Assembly: GCF_004683965.1 (NCBI RefSeq)
Contig: NZ_CP038436.1
Location: 3,534,001 to 3,598,000, forward strand
Direction: 5' to 3'
Origin: Nocardioides seonyuensis
GTDB lineage: Bacteria; Actinomycetota; Actinomycetes; Propionibacteriales; Nocardioidaceae
DNA: 64,000 nucleotides
Shown here one piece after another: positions 1-11,360 of this stretch (within the stretch, counting starts at the first letter, position 1; every line of letters begins with the position of its first letter). The notes under the pieces are model-generated. The model worked only from the letters and a program-made list of their open reading frames with translations, searched no databases and had not been told where the DNA came from. Made by a program: the position numbers and the translations under genes.

Positions 1-1
1 G

Positions 2-1987
2 CCGGTCCGCGCGCTGCTGGACACCTGCGTCGAGCAGGTCGTCGCCGGCGGACGCACGGCCCGGTACGACGTCAGTGTGCCGGTCGACCTGGTGGTCGAG
101 GCAGACCCGGCCCGACTGCGTCAGCTCCTGGTGAACATCCTGGACAACGCCGGACGACACACAGCACCCGGGACAGCGGTGGAGGTTGACGCGGGTGGCT
201 CTGACGACGGCTGGTGGGTGCAGGTCACCGACGCCGGGCCGGGCGTCGAGCCGGGTGACCGCGAGCGCGCCTTCGAGCGCTTCGGCACGGACCCCAGCGG
301 TGGCGGCACCGGCCTGGGTCTCGCCATCGCCCGGTGGGTGGCGGGGCTGCACGGCGGCAGCCTGCGCTTCGTGGACCCGCCCTCTGGACGGGGCGCCTGC
401 CTCCGGCTCGAGGTGAGCCCGGCCACGAAGGCGCCGGCAGCGACACCAGCGCCGGCGCCCCGGCCCACCACGCAGGCACCCACTGCCGCCTCCTCGTCGC
501 TCGACGCCCTCTTCGGCCGCTTCTGGCCCGAAGATGGAGCTCGATCGAGCCTCCGGACGGTCGCCGCTGCCGGGGTCGCGGGACTCGTCGCCGGTGCAGT
601 GCTGTCCTTCACGGCGATCGGTGTCTCCTGGACTTTCGTGGCGGTCGTCTGCGGCGCAGCAGCCCTGCTCACCGCCCGCAGCCGTCGCGAGCCGTGGACC
701 CTGGTCTGCGCGGGCCTGGCCCTGCTGCTCGTCCTGCCGATGTCCCTGCTCGACGCGGTGTGGGTGCAGCTGCTCTGCCTGGTCGCGGCGGCAGGCGTGT
801 TCCTCTGTGGCACGACCGCCGCGAGAACCGTGACGGGATACATGGTGACGGGGGTCGCCTGGCCGCTGGCCTCCCTGCGAGGGCTGCCCTGGTTCGGGCG
901 GTCGCTGCGGATCGCGGGCGCCGGGTCGCAGGTCCCGGCGCTGGTGCGCACGGTCGTGTGGTCCCTGCTCGGACTGGCTGTGTTCGGCACGATCTTTGCC
1001 AGTGCCAACCCGGTGTTCAGCGACTGGGTGGACCGGCTGGTGCCCAGCCTGACCTTCAACGACCTGGTCGCCCGAGCCTTCCTCGCGTGCTTCGTCTTCG
1101 CGGTGACGCTGGGTGCGGGCTACCTGGCACTGAACCCCCCTGACGTCGACGTGCTGGGGCGCCGTCGTGCTCCGAGGCTCGCCAACCGCTACGAGTGGCT
1201 GGTGCCGGTGCTCGTGGTCGACGGGGTCTTCCTCGCGTTCATCGCCGCCCAGGCGCGTGCCCTCGTCGGGGGACGCTCCTACATCGAGGAGACCACCGGG
1301 CTGACGTACGCCGACTTCGTCCACCAGGGCTTCGGCCAGCTCACACTCGCCACGGTGCTCACGCTGGTGGTGGTCTGGGTGGCCGCTCGCCGGGCGGGCG
1401 ATACGCCCACGGACCGGCGCTGGCTGCTCGGGTCGCTCGGCCTGCTCTGCTCCCTGTCACTCCTCGTCGTGGCGTCGGCTCTGCGTGGCATGGCCGTCTA
1501 CCAGGACGCCTACGGCTTCACCACGCTGCGCCTGTTCGTCGACTTCTTCGAGGGGTGGCTCGGCTTCCTGCTGCTCGCGACGATGATCGCCGGTGCAGCG
1601 GGACTGGGTCGATGGCTGCCGAGGATCGCGCTGGTCTCGGGTGCCGCCGCACTGATCGCCCTGGCCGCGCTCGACCCCGATGCGTGGGTCGCCGAGAGGA
1701 ACCTCGACCGCTACGAGACGACCGGGGACCTCGACCTGCGCTACCTGCAGACGCTGTCGGCCGATGCGACGCCGGCCATCGTCGAACGCTTGCCGGTGGA
1801 CGTCTCGCGATGCGTCCTGCAGGGGATGCCTCGAAATGCTCTCGCGCCGGAGACGCTCGAAGATGCCCGCGCGTGGAACCTCGGCCGCTCGAGGGCGCAC
1901 GAGGCGCTGGAGGACCTGGGTCCGGTGTCGACACCCACGAGCGACGCAGAGAAATGCGCTGGCGTGTGGGAGGTCTTCGGCCAGTAG
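2..1987 (+). CDS. Histidine kinase ATPase domain fused to DUF4173-type membrane domain (5' end outside window)
   Basis: The frame is open from the first base, so the N-terminus lies upstream. The visible part starts in a GHKL ATPase domain: an N-box (LLVNILDNAGRH), DAGPGVEPGD as G1 and GGTGLGLAIARWV as G2, ending near base 420. A Pro/Ala/Thr-rich linker follows (about 420-500), then roughly ten hydrophobic segments (about 550-1670). The segment GLTYADFVHQGFGQL and the tail DLDLRYLQTLSADA resemble DUF4153/DUF4173 membrane proteins. It is probably a membrane sensor kinase; the partner regulator is not visible. A kinase domain placed N-terminal to this membrane domain is unusual. It ends in TAG, which also reads as a TAGCAT hexamer. 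Confidence 0.8.
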   Translation, partial: PVRALLDTCVEQVVAGGRTARYDVSVPVDLVVEADPARLRQLLVNILDNAGRHTAPGTAVEVDAGGSDDGWWVQVTDAGPGVEPGDRERAFERFGTDPSGGGTGLGLAIARWVAGLHGGSLRFVDPPSGRGACLRLEVSPATKAPAATPAPAPRPTTQAPTAASSSLDALFGRFWPEDGARSSLRTVAAAGVAGLVAGAVLSFTAIGVSWTFVAVVCGAAALLTARSRREPWTLVCAGLALLLVLPMSLLDAVWVQLLCLVAAAGVFLCGTTAARTVTGYMVTGVAWPLASLRGLPWFGRSLRIAGAGSQVPALVRTVVWSLLGLAVFGTIFASANPVFSDWVDRLVPSLTFNDLVARAFLACFVFAVTLGAGYLALNPPDVDVLGRRRAPRLANRYEWLVPVLVVDGVFLAFIAAQARALVGGRSYIEETTGLTYADFVHQGFGQLTLATVLTLVVVWVAARRAGDTPTDRRWLLGSLGLLCSLSLLVVASALRGMAVYQDAYGFTTLRLFVDFFEGWLGFLLLATMIAGAAGLGRWLPRIALVSGAAALIALAALDPDAWVAERNLDRYETTGDLDLRYLQTLSADATPAIVERLPVDVSRCVLQGMPRNALAPETLEDARAWNLGRSRAHEALEDLGPVSTPTSDAEKCAGVWEVFGQ

Positions 1988-2076
1988 CATGGGTGTCGTG
2001 GACACGAGCATGCGATTTCTGAGCCCCGGACCAGGTCCGTCGGGCAGCTGACGTCGCCGGGTCCGGGGAGTCCCCG
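1985..2076 (+). promoter_or_regulatory. Possible pheST leader: -10 hexamer, 17-codon ORF and competing hairpins
   Basis: TAGCAT (1985-1990) lies 7 bases before a GTG (1998) that opens a 17-codon ORF ending at 2051 and containing one Phe codon followed by a Pro/Gly-rich stretch. The ORF overlaps the left arm of a 9-bp perfect stem, CCCCGGACC (2024-2032) with GGTCCGGGG (2060-2068). A second hairpin, CGGGG (2064-2068) with CCCCG (2072-2076), uses the same bases and excludes the first. This layout would suit attenuation of pheS. There is no run of Phe codons and no U-tract, so the function is inference only. Confidence 0.3.
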
Positions 2077-2143
2077 TCCGACCCTGAGCTCACCCACTTC
2101 TAGACTCTGCGGCGAACTGCTCATCGCCGCGCGAAAGGGAGCC

Positions 2144-3253
2144 ATGTCCGGCCCCAACAAGGACTACGACCCCGTCGAGGTCACCCCGCTCAAGGCTGAC
2201 GAGGTCGAGCGGATGCGTGACGAGGCACTCGCCGCGGTGTCCGGCGCCTCGGACCTCGAAGCGCTCAAGCGCGTACGCCTCGAGCACGCCGGTGACCGCT
2301 CGCCACTCGCGCTCGCCAACCGCGAGATCGGTGCCCTGCCGCCTCAGGCTCGCAAGGAGGCCGGCCAGCGAGTCGGCCAGGCGCGGGGCGTCATCGGCCA
2401 GGCGATCGCCGAGCGGCAGGCAGCGCTCGAGGTCGAGCACGAGGAGCGCATGCTGGCCGAGGAGACCGTCGACGTCTCCCTACCCACCACGCGCCGCCGT
2501 CGCGGGAGCCGTCATCCGCTCACGCTCCAGTCCGAGCTGATCGCCGACCTCTTCGTGGCCATGGGCTACGAGATCGCCGAGGGGCCGGTGGTGGAGGCCG
2601 AGTGGCTCAACTTCGACGCGCTCAACCTCGGCCCGGATCATCCTGCCCGCACCATGCAGGACACGTTCTGGACCGAGCCGGCCGACCACCACGTCGTGCT
2701 GCGCACGCAGACCTCACCGGTCCAGGCCCGCGCGATGCTGACCCGCAACCCGCCGATCTACGTCGTGTGTCCGGGCCGCGTCTTCCGCACCGACGAGTAC
2801 GACGCCACCCACTCGCCGATGTTCCACCAGGTCGAGGGGCTCGTCGTCGACGAGGGCATCACCATGGCGCATCTCAAGGGCACGCTGGACCACTTCGCCT
2901 CACAGCTGTTCGGCGACGGCATCGACACGCGATTCCGCCCGTCCTACTTCCCGTTCACCGAGCCCTCCGCCGAGGTCGACGTGCGGTGCTTCGTGTGCCG
3001 GGGCAGTGGCGCGGGGGAGGGCGGCGACTCCTGCCGCACCTGCCGGGGCGAGGGCTGGATCGAGTGGGGAGGCTGCGGCGTGGTCAACCCACGGGTGCTC
3101 GTCTCGTGCGGTGTCGACCCCGACGTCTACAGCGGCTTCGCCTTCGGCATGGGCATCGATCGCTCGTTCATGTTCCGCCACAACCTCGAGGACCTGCGTC
3201 CGCTCTTCGAGGGTGACGTCCGCTTCGCTGCCGCGTTCGGCAGCGAGATCTGA
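2144..3253 (+). CDS. pheS: Phenylalanine--tRNA ligase alpha subunit
   Basis: Charges tRNA-Phe as the catalytic half of the cytoplasmic (PheS-PheT)2 enzyme. The 369-aa protein has the expected N-terminal coiled-coil arm (about residues 1-100) followed by the class II core, including HPLTLQSELIADLF, the DTFWTE and FRTDEYDATHSPMFHQVEG segments, and the C-terminal GFAFGMGIDRS motif 3. The start is ATG, preceded by AAAGGGAG. A TAGACT hexamer at 2101-2106 could be its own -10 element, giving a leader of about 30 bases. pheT follows 16 bases later, so the two are co-transcribed. Length and motifs are normal for the family. Confidence 0.97.
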   Translation: MSGPNKDYDPVEVTPLKADEVERMRDEALAAVSGASDLEALKRVRLEHAGDRSPLALANREIGALPPQARKEAGQRVGQARGVIGQAIAERQAALEVEHEERMLAEETVDVSLPTTRRRRGSRHPLTLQSELIADLFVAMGYEIAEGPVVEAEWLNFDALNLGPDHPARTMQDTFWTEPADHHVVLRTQTSPVQARAMLTRNPPIYVVCPGRVFRTDEYDATHSPMFHQVEGLVVDEGITMAHLKGTLDHFASQLFGDGIDTRFRPSYFPFTEPSAEVDVRCFVCRGSGAGEGGDSCRTCRGEGWIEWGGCGVVNPRVLVSCGVDPDVYSGFAFGMGIDRSFMFRHNLEDLRPLFEGDVRFAAAFGSEI

Positions 3254-3269
3254 GAGGGGAGCACCACCG

Positions 3270-5756
3270 ATGAAGGCACCCCTGTCCTGGATCCTGGACT
3301 ACGTCGACGTGCCCGAGGGCACGACCACCGACGAGCTCACCGCGCGCCTGACCCTGACCGGGCTCAAGCTCGAGGCCGTGGAGAGCCCGGGGCGTGACAT
3401 CACGGGACCGCTCGTGATCGGTCGTGTCCTCACCATGGAGCCCGAGCCGCAGAAGAACGGCAAGACGATCAATTGGTGCACGGTGGACGTCGGAGACGCC
3501 AACGGCACCGGTGAGCCGCAAGGAATCGTCTGTGGGGCCCACAACTTCGCGCCGGGCGACCTGGTCGTGGTGATCCTCCCCGGCGGCGTCCTCCCGGGGA
3601 ACTTCGAGATCAGCGCCCGCAAGACCTACGGGCACGTGTCCGCCGGCATGATCTGCTCCGCCATGGAGCTCGGCCTCGGTGAGGACCACGACGGCATCAT
3701 GGTGCTCCCGCCGGACGCCGGTGCCCCCGGCGAGGACGTCAGGACCATCCTGGGCCTCGACGAGGAGATCATCGAGTTCGAGGTCAACCCCGACCGGGCC
3801 TACGCGCTCTCGTTGCGCGGCATCGCCCGGGAGGTGCTCGTCTCGGTCGACGGTGCGAGCGGCTTCCGGGACCCGGCGATCCGCGAGACTCCTGCAGCCG
3901 ACGACCAGGGCCACCCCGTCGTGGTGGAGGACCCCGAGGGCTGCCCCGTGTTCGTCGCGCGGCGGGTCACCGGGTTCGACCCGGGCGCTCGCACTCCCGA
4001 CTTCATGGTCCGGCGCATCACCGCGGCAGGCATGCGTCCGATCTCGCTCGCCGTCGACATCACCAACTACGTGATGCTCGAGACGGGGCGGCCGATCCAC
4101 GGCTACGACGCCGACAAGCTTCAGGGCCCGATCGTCGTACGCCGCGCCCGCGCGGGTGAACGGCTCACGACTCTCGACGACACCGATCGCGCGCTCCACC
4201 CCGACGACCTGGTCGTGACCGACGACTCAGGCATCATCGGCCTCGGCGGCGTGATGGGGGGCCAGACCACCGAGATGTCCGACTCCACCACCTCGATCCT
4301 GGTGGAGGCCGCCCACTGGGACGCGGTGTCGATGTACCGCACCGGGCGCCGCCACAAGATCACCTCGGAGGCCGGCAAGCGCAACGAGCGAGGAGTCGAC
4401 CCCACCATCTGCGAGGCGGCGGCCGATCGCGTGGTCGAGCTACTCGTCGAGCACGGGGGTGCGCGGGTCGAGGATGGCGTGACCGTCGTCGGAAGCCCGC
4501 CGGCGATGCCTGTCGTCGAGGTCGCTGCCGATCTCGCGTCGCGCGTCTCGGGGATGCCGATCTCCGAGGAGCGCGCCGTCGAGTGCCTGCGCGCCGTCGG
4601 GTGCGAGGTGACGGGGTCGGGAACGCTGTCCGTGACGCCGCCGCCGTGGCGGCCCGACCTCACCGATCCCCAGGACTTCTCCGAGGAGGTCATCCGCCTC
4701 GTCGGCTACGACCTGATCCCCTCGGTGCTGCCCACCCCGCCGTCGGGTCGGGGCCTGACCAGGCCCCAGCAGCTGCGCCGGCGGATCGGGCGCACGATGG
4801 CGGGGGAGGGCTTCGTCGAGATCGTGACGTTCCCCTTCGTCGGCCCGGCCGACCTCGACGCACTCGGCCTGCCGGAGGACGACCCGCGCCGCGACCTGCT
4901 CGAGCTCTCCAACCCGTTGAGCGCCGAGGCCGCTTTCATGACCACGACGCTGCTCCCCGGCATGCTGCGCGCCGCCGGCCGCAACGTCGGTCTCGGCAAT
5001 GTCGACATCGCGATCTTCGAGACGGGCACGGTCACCGTTCCCCGCCACTCGGGGCCAGCCGCCATCCTTCCGGTCGACCGGCGCCCGACCGACGCCGAGT
5101 TCGAGGCGCTCGATGCAGCGCTGCCCGCCCAGCCCCTGCACCTCGCGCTCGTCGCCGCCGGGGACGCCGTGTCCGGCGGCTGGTGGGGCGAGTCGCGCCC
5201 TGTGTCGTGGTCCGACGCGGTCGAGGCGGTCCGCTCGGTCGCGGCGGCCCTGGGTCTCGACGTCTCGGCGTCGGCCGTGGAGGTCGCCCCCTGGCATCCC
5301 GGGCGTTGCGCCGAGCTCTCCGTGGACGGCGAGGTGATCGGCCACGCCGGTGAGCTGCACCCCAAGGTCTGTCAGGCCTTCGGGCTGCCGAAGCGAGCAG
5401 TCGGTGCCGAGGTCGACCTCGATGTGCTCATCGAGCGGGCCGTGCACCTGCGCGAGGCGCCGACCTTCTCGTCCTACCCCGTAGCCAAGGAGGACGTTGC
5501 GCTCGTGGTCGACGCCGAGGTCCGTGCAGCCGACGTCGAAGCCGCGCTCCGCGAGGGCGCCGGCGAGCTGCTGGAGTCGATCCGACTCTTCGACGTCTAC
5601 ACCGGTGACCAGGTGGGGGAGGGGAAGAAGTCCCTCGCCTACGCCCTGCGCTTCCGAGCCCCGGACCGGACGCTCAAGGAGGGTGAGGCGACCGCCGCCC
5701 GTGAAGCCGCGGTCGCGATGGCGGCGAAGCGCACGGGAGCGGTCCAGCGCACCTGA
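3270..5756 (+). CDS. pheT: Phenylalanine--tRNA ligase beta subunit
   Basis: Structural and editing subunit of phenylalanyl-tRNA synthetase. The 828-aa protein starts MKAPLSWILDYV, the standard PheT N-terminus. It carries the EMAP-II-like tRNA-binding domain (about residues 40-150), the B3/B4 editing domain, B5 repeats, and a C-terminal ferredoxin-fold anticodon-binding domain (FSSYPVAKEDVALVV and onward). The frame stays open upstream to 3006, but ATG 3270 is chosen because it follows GAGAGGGGAGC and matches family starts. It lies 16 bases downstream of pheS and ends 15 bases before a convergent gene. Confidence 0.97.
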   Translation: MKAPLSWILDYVDVPEGTTTDELTARLTLTGLKLEAVESPGRDITGPLVIGRVLTMEPEPQKNGKTINWCTVDVGDANGTGEPQGIVCGAHNFAPGDLVVVILPGGVLPGNFEISARKTYGHVSAGMICSAMELGLGEDHDGIMVLPPDAGAPGEDVRTILGLDEEIIEFEVNPDRAYALSLRGIAREVLVSVDGASGFRDPAIRETPAADDQGHPVVVEDPEGCPVFVARRVTGFDPGARTPDFMVRRITAAGMRPISLAVDITNYVMLETGRPIHGYDADKLQGPIVVRRARAGERLTTLDDTDRALHPDDLVVTDDSGIIGLGGVMGGQTTEMSDSTTSILVEAAHWDAVSMYRTGRRHKITSEAGKRNERGVDPTICEAAADRVVELLVEHGGARVEDGVTVVGSPPAMPVVEVAADLASRVSGMPISEERAVECLRAVGCEVTGSGTLSVTPPPWRPDLTDPQDFSEEVIRLVGYDLIPSVLPTPPSGRGLTRPQQLRRRIGRTMAGEGFVEIVTFPFVGPADLDALGLPEDDPRRDLLELSNPLSAEAAFMTTTLLPGMLRAAGRNVGLGNVDIAIFETGTVTVPRHSGPAAILPVDRRPTDAEFEALDAALPAQPLHLALVAAGDAVSGGWWGESRPVSWSDAVEAVRSVAAALGLDVSASAVEVAPWHPGRCAELSVDGEVIGHAGELHPKVCQAFGLPKRAVGAEVDLDVLIERAVHLREAPTFSSYPVAKEDVALVVDAEVRAADVEAALREGAGELLESIRLFDVYTGDQVGEGKKSLAYALRFRAPDRTLKEGEATAAREAAVAMAAKRTGAVQRT

Positions 5757-5771
5757 CTTCGCGGTTCGAGG

Positions 5772-6575
5772 TCAGGTGATGGGTCCGGCCACGATCGCGC
5801 GGAAGCGGTCGCAGACCTCGCGATCGCCCGCGACCGAGATCTCCTCGTCGGTGCCGCGGTGCCAGAGCCATGCGTCGAGGGCCCCGGCAGGTCCGTCGAC
5901 CACCACCTCCGGCTCGGTGTCGTCTCCGGGCGACGCGACGACGTGCAGGTCCTCCTCGTCGGTGTGGACGGTGCCGTCATCGGGGTCGGTGCCATTGAAC
6001 CTGCCGAGCTGTATCCAGAACTGGTCACCGGTGTCGGTGCAGTCGACACGCAGGAGGTGGGGGAGTGGCTCCCAGGAGCCCCACGGTGGGCAGCCGCCGT
6101 ACATCACGTCGAGGACCTCGAGCACACCGTCAGCCGCCAGGCCCGCGTCGAGCTCGGTCTGCTCGCCCGCCGTCTGCTCGGCGTCGAGCCGGTGGATCAG
6201 CGCCTCGTGGGCCTGCCGGCGCAGGATGAAACCGACGGAGTGGTCCGTGGGGTGCCACGTCCAGGCCTCGTCGTCGGGCTGCACTCCGTCGAGCGCGGCG
6301 ACCAACGCCCCGGACGCATCGTCGAACGCCGAGAACAGGTCGTCGCGAAGGTGCGGGCGGGTCGGTTCCTCGTAGTCTTCCGGCCCGCTGGGACGATCGA
6401 TGACCATGGTGGCCCAGAACTGCTGGACGGTGGTGAGGTGCCACAGGAGGTCGTCGGCGTCCCAGTCAGGGCATCCGGGCACCCGGGCCGCGGGGTCGGC
6501 GACGGTGAGCACCTCCCGGAAGCGGGCGGACTCGTCTCGGATGTGGGCGAGGTATCGTGTGGCGCTCAACGGCAT
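5772..6575 (-). CDS. Maleylpyruvate isomerase-family, putative mycothiol-dependent enzyme
   Basis: A 267-aa protein of the actinobacterial MDMPI/DinB-like superfamily. The N-terminal part is a helical bundle with the typical GCPDWDADDLLWHLTTVQQF segment, where the His of WHL is a likely metal ligand. HEALIHRLDAE marks the second half of the fold, and a C-terminal SCP-like domain follows. Family members use mycothiol as thiol cofactor for isomerisation or transferase reactions; the substrate here cannot be told. It is divergent from argC (77 bases apart) and convergent with pheT. It is not part of the arginine operon. Confidence 0.8.
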   Translation of the reverse strand: MPLSATRYLAHIRDESARFREVLTVADPAARVPGCPDWDADDLLWHLTTVQQFWATMVIDRPSGPEDYEEPTRPHLRDDLFSAFDDASGALVAALDGVQPDDEAWTWHPTDHSVGFILRRQAHEALIHRLDAEQTAGEQTELDAGLAADGVLEVLDVMYGGCPPWGSWEPLPHLLRVDCTDTGDQFWIQLGRFNGTDPDDGTVHTDEEDLHVVASPGDDTEPEVVVDGPAGALDAWLWHRGTDEEISVAGDREVCDRFRAIVAGPIT

Positions 6576-6594
6576 GGGTCCACGGTAGACGTGA

Positions 6595-8128
<1,534 letters not shown>

Positions 8129-8132
<4 letters not shown>

Positions 8133-9280
8133 GCGTCACGCACCCAGCCGGATTCGTCGCCTCCGGTGTTGCTGCCGGCCTGAAGTCGACCGGCGCCAAG
8201 GACGTCGCCCTCGTGGTCAACCACGGCCCCTCGTTCGACTCCGCGTCCGTGTTCACCACCAACCGCTGCAAGGCCAACCCGGTGCTGTGGAGCCAGGAGG
8301 TCGTCAAGGACGGCGTGGTGCGCGCCGTCGTGCTGAACTCCGGCGGCGCCAACTGCTACACCGGTCCCGACGGGTTCCAGACCACGCACGCCGTCGCCGA
8401 GCGCGTGGCCGAGCACCTGGGCTGCGGCGCCATCGACGTGGTGGTGTGCTCCACCGGGCTCATCGGCCTCGTGAACGACCGGTCAGCCGTCCTGGCCGGC
8501 GTCGATGCCGCACACACGCAGCTCTCGGCCGAGGGCGGCGGGCACGCCGCCGAGGCGATCATGACGACCGACTCGGTCAGCAAGCAGGCCGTCGTCGAGG
8601 GGGCCGGCTGGTCCATCGGCGGCATGGCCAAGGGGGCGGGGATGCTGGCCCCTCAGCTCGCGACCATGCTGGTCGTGCTGACCACGGACGCAGTCGTGCC
8701 CGCGGAGCTGCTCGACGACGCCCTTCGGACCGCCACCCGCCTCAGCTTCGACCGCATCGACTCCGACGGCTGCATGTCCACCAACGACACGGTCACGCTG
8801 ATGGCGAGCGGCGCCTCCGGCATCACCCCGACGCCTGCGGACTTCACTGCGGCGCTCACGAGCGTCTGCAGCGACCTGGCGATGCAGCTCATCAAGGACG
8901 CCGAGGGTGCCGACCACGAGATCGCCATCACCGTCCTCAACGCCGCGACCGAGGCGGACGCTCTCGAGGTCGGACGCAGCGTCGCCCGCTCCAACCTCTT
9001 CAAGGCCGCGGTCTTCGGCAAGGACGCCAACTGGGGGCGCGTCCTCGCGAGCGTCGGCACCACGGACGCCGCGTTCGACCCCGCAGACCTCGACGTCGCG
9101 ATGAACGGCGTCTGGGTGTGCCGCCGGAGCACGCCGGCGGAGGACCCGGCGTCGGTCGACCTCAGCGGCCGCGAGGTGAGTGTCACGATCGACCTCAAGG
9201 CCGGGGAGACCCGGGCGACCGTCTGGACCAACGACCTGACCCACGCCTACGTCCACGAGAACAGCGCCTACTCCTCATGA
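8129..9280 (+). CDS. argJ: Bifunctional glutamate N-acetyltransferase / amino-acid acetyltransferase
   Basis: Transfers acetyl from N-acetylornithine to glutamate, recycling the acetyl group; bifunctional members also use acetyl-CoA. The 383-aa precursor contains the autocleavage region [14 protein letters not shown], where cleavage before Thr179 should give alpha and beta chains. The C-terminal DANWGRVLA motif is also present. ATG 8129 overlaps the preceding stop (ATGA). The frame is open further upstream, but those residues do not match the family. Confidence 0.96.
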
Positions 9281-10188
9281 AGACCGACGCCAGGACCCTC
9301 GCCGCCGCCCTTCCGTGGCTCAAGCGCTACCACGGGCGCACCATCGTGGTGAAGTACGGCGGCAACGCCATGACCGACGACGCCCTCAAGGTCGCCTTTG
9401 CCGAGGACATCGCGTTCCTGCGGTTCGCCGGCTTCCGGCCCGTCGTCGTCCACGGTGGCGGACCGCAGATCTCGCGGATGCTCGACCGCCTCGGCATCGA
9501 GTCCGAGTTCCGCGGCGGCCTCAGGGTGACGACGCCGGAGGCCATGGACGTCGTACGCATGGTCCTCGTCGGCCAGGTCCAGCGCGAGCTGGTCGGCCTG
9601 ATCAACGAGCACGGACCCCTCGCCGTGGGACTCTCGGGAGAGGACGCAGGGCTGTTCACGGCCGAGGCGACCAACACCGTGGTCGACGGCGAGGAGGTCG
9701 ATCTCGGCCTGGTGGGGGAGGTCTCCCGGGTCCGCCCGGAGGCGGTGCTCGACCTGATCGACGCCGGCCGCATCCCGGTCGTCAGCTCAGTGGCTCCCGA
9801 CGACCACGGCCAGGTCCACAACGTCAACGCCGACACCGCCGCGGCGGCGCTGGCAGTCGCCCTCGGGGCTGAGAAGCTGCTCGTCCTCACCGACGTCGAG
9901 GGCCTCTACCGTGACTACGGCAACTCCGACGAGGTCATCCAGGAGATCAGCCCCGAGTCGCTGGCCGAGATGCTCCCGACGCTCGACGCCGGGATGGTGC
10001 CCAAGATGCGGGCCTGCTACCAGGCCGTGTCGCAAGGAGTGTCCCGCGCCACCGTGGTCGACGGCCGTGAGCCACACGCCGTGCTCCTCGAGATCTTCAC
10101 CGACGAAGGGGTCGGCACCCAGGTGCTGCCCGGTGTCGCCACCAAGCTGCGGGTCCACCCGGCACCGGACGAAGGAGCCTCGTCATGA
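9277..10188 (+). CDS. argB: Acetylglutamate kinase
   Basis: Phosphorylates N-acetylglutamate, the usual arginine feedback point. The 303-aa protein shows the amino-acid-kinase motifs VVKYGGNAM near the N-terminus, [12 protein letters not shown], and the C-terminal [13 protein letters not shown]. The N-terminal extension [19 protein letters not shown] is the type found in hexameric, arginine-inhibited enzymes. The start overlaps argJ by 4 bases and the end overlaps argD by 4 bases. Confidence 0.97.
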   Translation: MKTDARTLAAALPWLKRYHGRTIVVKYGGNAMTDDALKVAFAEDIAFLRFAGFRPVVVHGGGPQISRMLDRLGIESEFRGGLRVTTPEAMDVVRMVLVGQVQRELVGLINEHGPLAVGLSGEDAGLFTAEATNTVVDGEEVDLGLVGEVSRVRPEAVLDLIDAGRIPVVSSVAPDDHGQVHNVNADTAAAALAVALGAEKLLVLTDVEGLYRDYGNSDEVIQEISPESLAEMLPTLDAGMVPKMRACYQAVSQGVSRATVVDGREPHAVLLEIFTDEGVGTQVLPGVATKLRVHPAPDEGASS

Positions 10189-11360
10189 GCTGGCAGGAGC
10201 GCTACCACCACAGCCTCATGAACACGTTCGGCACACCGCGCCTGAACCTCGTGCGCGGCGAAGGTGCCCGCGTGTGGGACGACGCCGGTCGGTCCTACGT
10301 CGACCTGCTCGCCGGGATCGCGGTCAACTCCCTGGGGCACGCCCACCCCGCGGTGGTCGAGGCAGTCACTTCCCAGCTGCAGACGCTTGGCCACGTGTCC
10401 AACTTCTTCACGACGACTCCCCAGATGGAGCTGGCGGAGAGGCTCCTCGCGCTGCTCGGCGCCCCCGGGAGGGTCTTCCTCTCCAACTCTGGCACCGAGG
10501 CCAACGAGGCTGCCTTCAAGCTCAGCCGTCGCACCGGCCGCACCCACCTGGTCGCGGCGACCGGGTCCTTCCACGGCCGCACGATGGGGTCGCTGGCACT
10601 GACGTCCAAGGCCGCCTACCGCGAGCCGTTCGAGCCGCTGCCCGGTCAGGTGACCTTCGTGCCGTACGGCGACTCGGCGGCGCTGGCCGCAGCGGTCACC
10701 GACGAGACGGCCGCCGTCGTCCTGGAGCCCATGCAGGGGGAGGCAGGCGTCGTCGTCCCGCCCCAGGGCTACCTGTCGGACGCGCGCGAGATCACGACGC
10801 GCCACGGCGCCCTGCTCTGGCTGGACGAGGTGCAGACCGGGATCGGTCGGACCGGTGCCTGGTTCGCCCACCAGCTTGGGCTCGGTGGCGGCATCACGCC
10901 CGACGTCGTCACACTCGCCAAGGGTCTGGGCGGCGGCATCCCTATCGGCGCCACCATCGGGCTCGGCGCGGCCGGCGACCTGTTCGAGCCGGGCAACCAC
11001 GGCACCACCTTCGGTGGCAACCCGGTCGCCTGCGCAGCGGCCCTCGCCGTGCTCGAGACGGTCGGTGGAGAGGGCTTCCTCGACCAGGTCGTCTCCGTCG
11101 GCAAGGGGCTGCGAGACGGGCTCGGTGACGACTCCCGGGTGGTCGAGGTCCACGGCGAGGGGCTCCTGCTCGGCGTGGAGCTGGCGGCGGCCGAGACCGC
11201 CGCGGTCGCGGCCGCTGCCCTGGACGCCGGGTTCATCCTCAACAATGCCACGCCGACGCGCGTTCGACTGGCGCCGCCGCTCATCCTCACCGACGTCGAG
11301 GCGGACGCCTTCGTGGCCGCATGGCCCGCCATCCTCGACGCTGCGCAGGTGGCCCGATGA
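10185..11360 (+). CDS. argD: Acetylornithine aminotransferase
   Basis: PLP-dependent transamination of N-acetylglutamate semialdehyde to N-acetylornithine. The 391-aa class III aminotransferase has the substrate/PLP motifs [39 protein letters not shown] and [14 protein letters not shown], with Lys246 as the Schiff-base lysine. Length is normal. It overlaps argB and argF by 4 bases each. Confidence 0.96.
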   Translation: MSWQERYHHSLMNTFGTPRLNLVRGEGARVWDDAGRSYVDLLAGIAVNSLGHAHPAVVEAVTSQLQTLGHVSNFFTTTPQMELAERLLALLGAPGRVFLSNSGTEANEAAFKLSRRTGRTHLVAATGSFHGRTMGSLALTSKAAYREPFEPLPGQVTFVPYGDSAALAAAVTDETAAVVLEPMQGEAGVVVPPQGYLSDAREITTRHGALLWLDEVQTGIGRTGAWFAHQLGLGGGITPDVVTLAKGLGGGIPIGATIGLGAAGDLFEPGNHGTTFGGNPVACAAALAVLETVGGEGFLDQVVSVGKGLRDGLGDDSRVVEVHGEGLLLGVELAAAETAAVAAAALDAGFILNNATPTRVRLAPPLILTDVEADAFVAAWPAILDAAQVAR

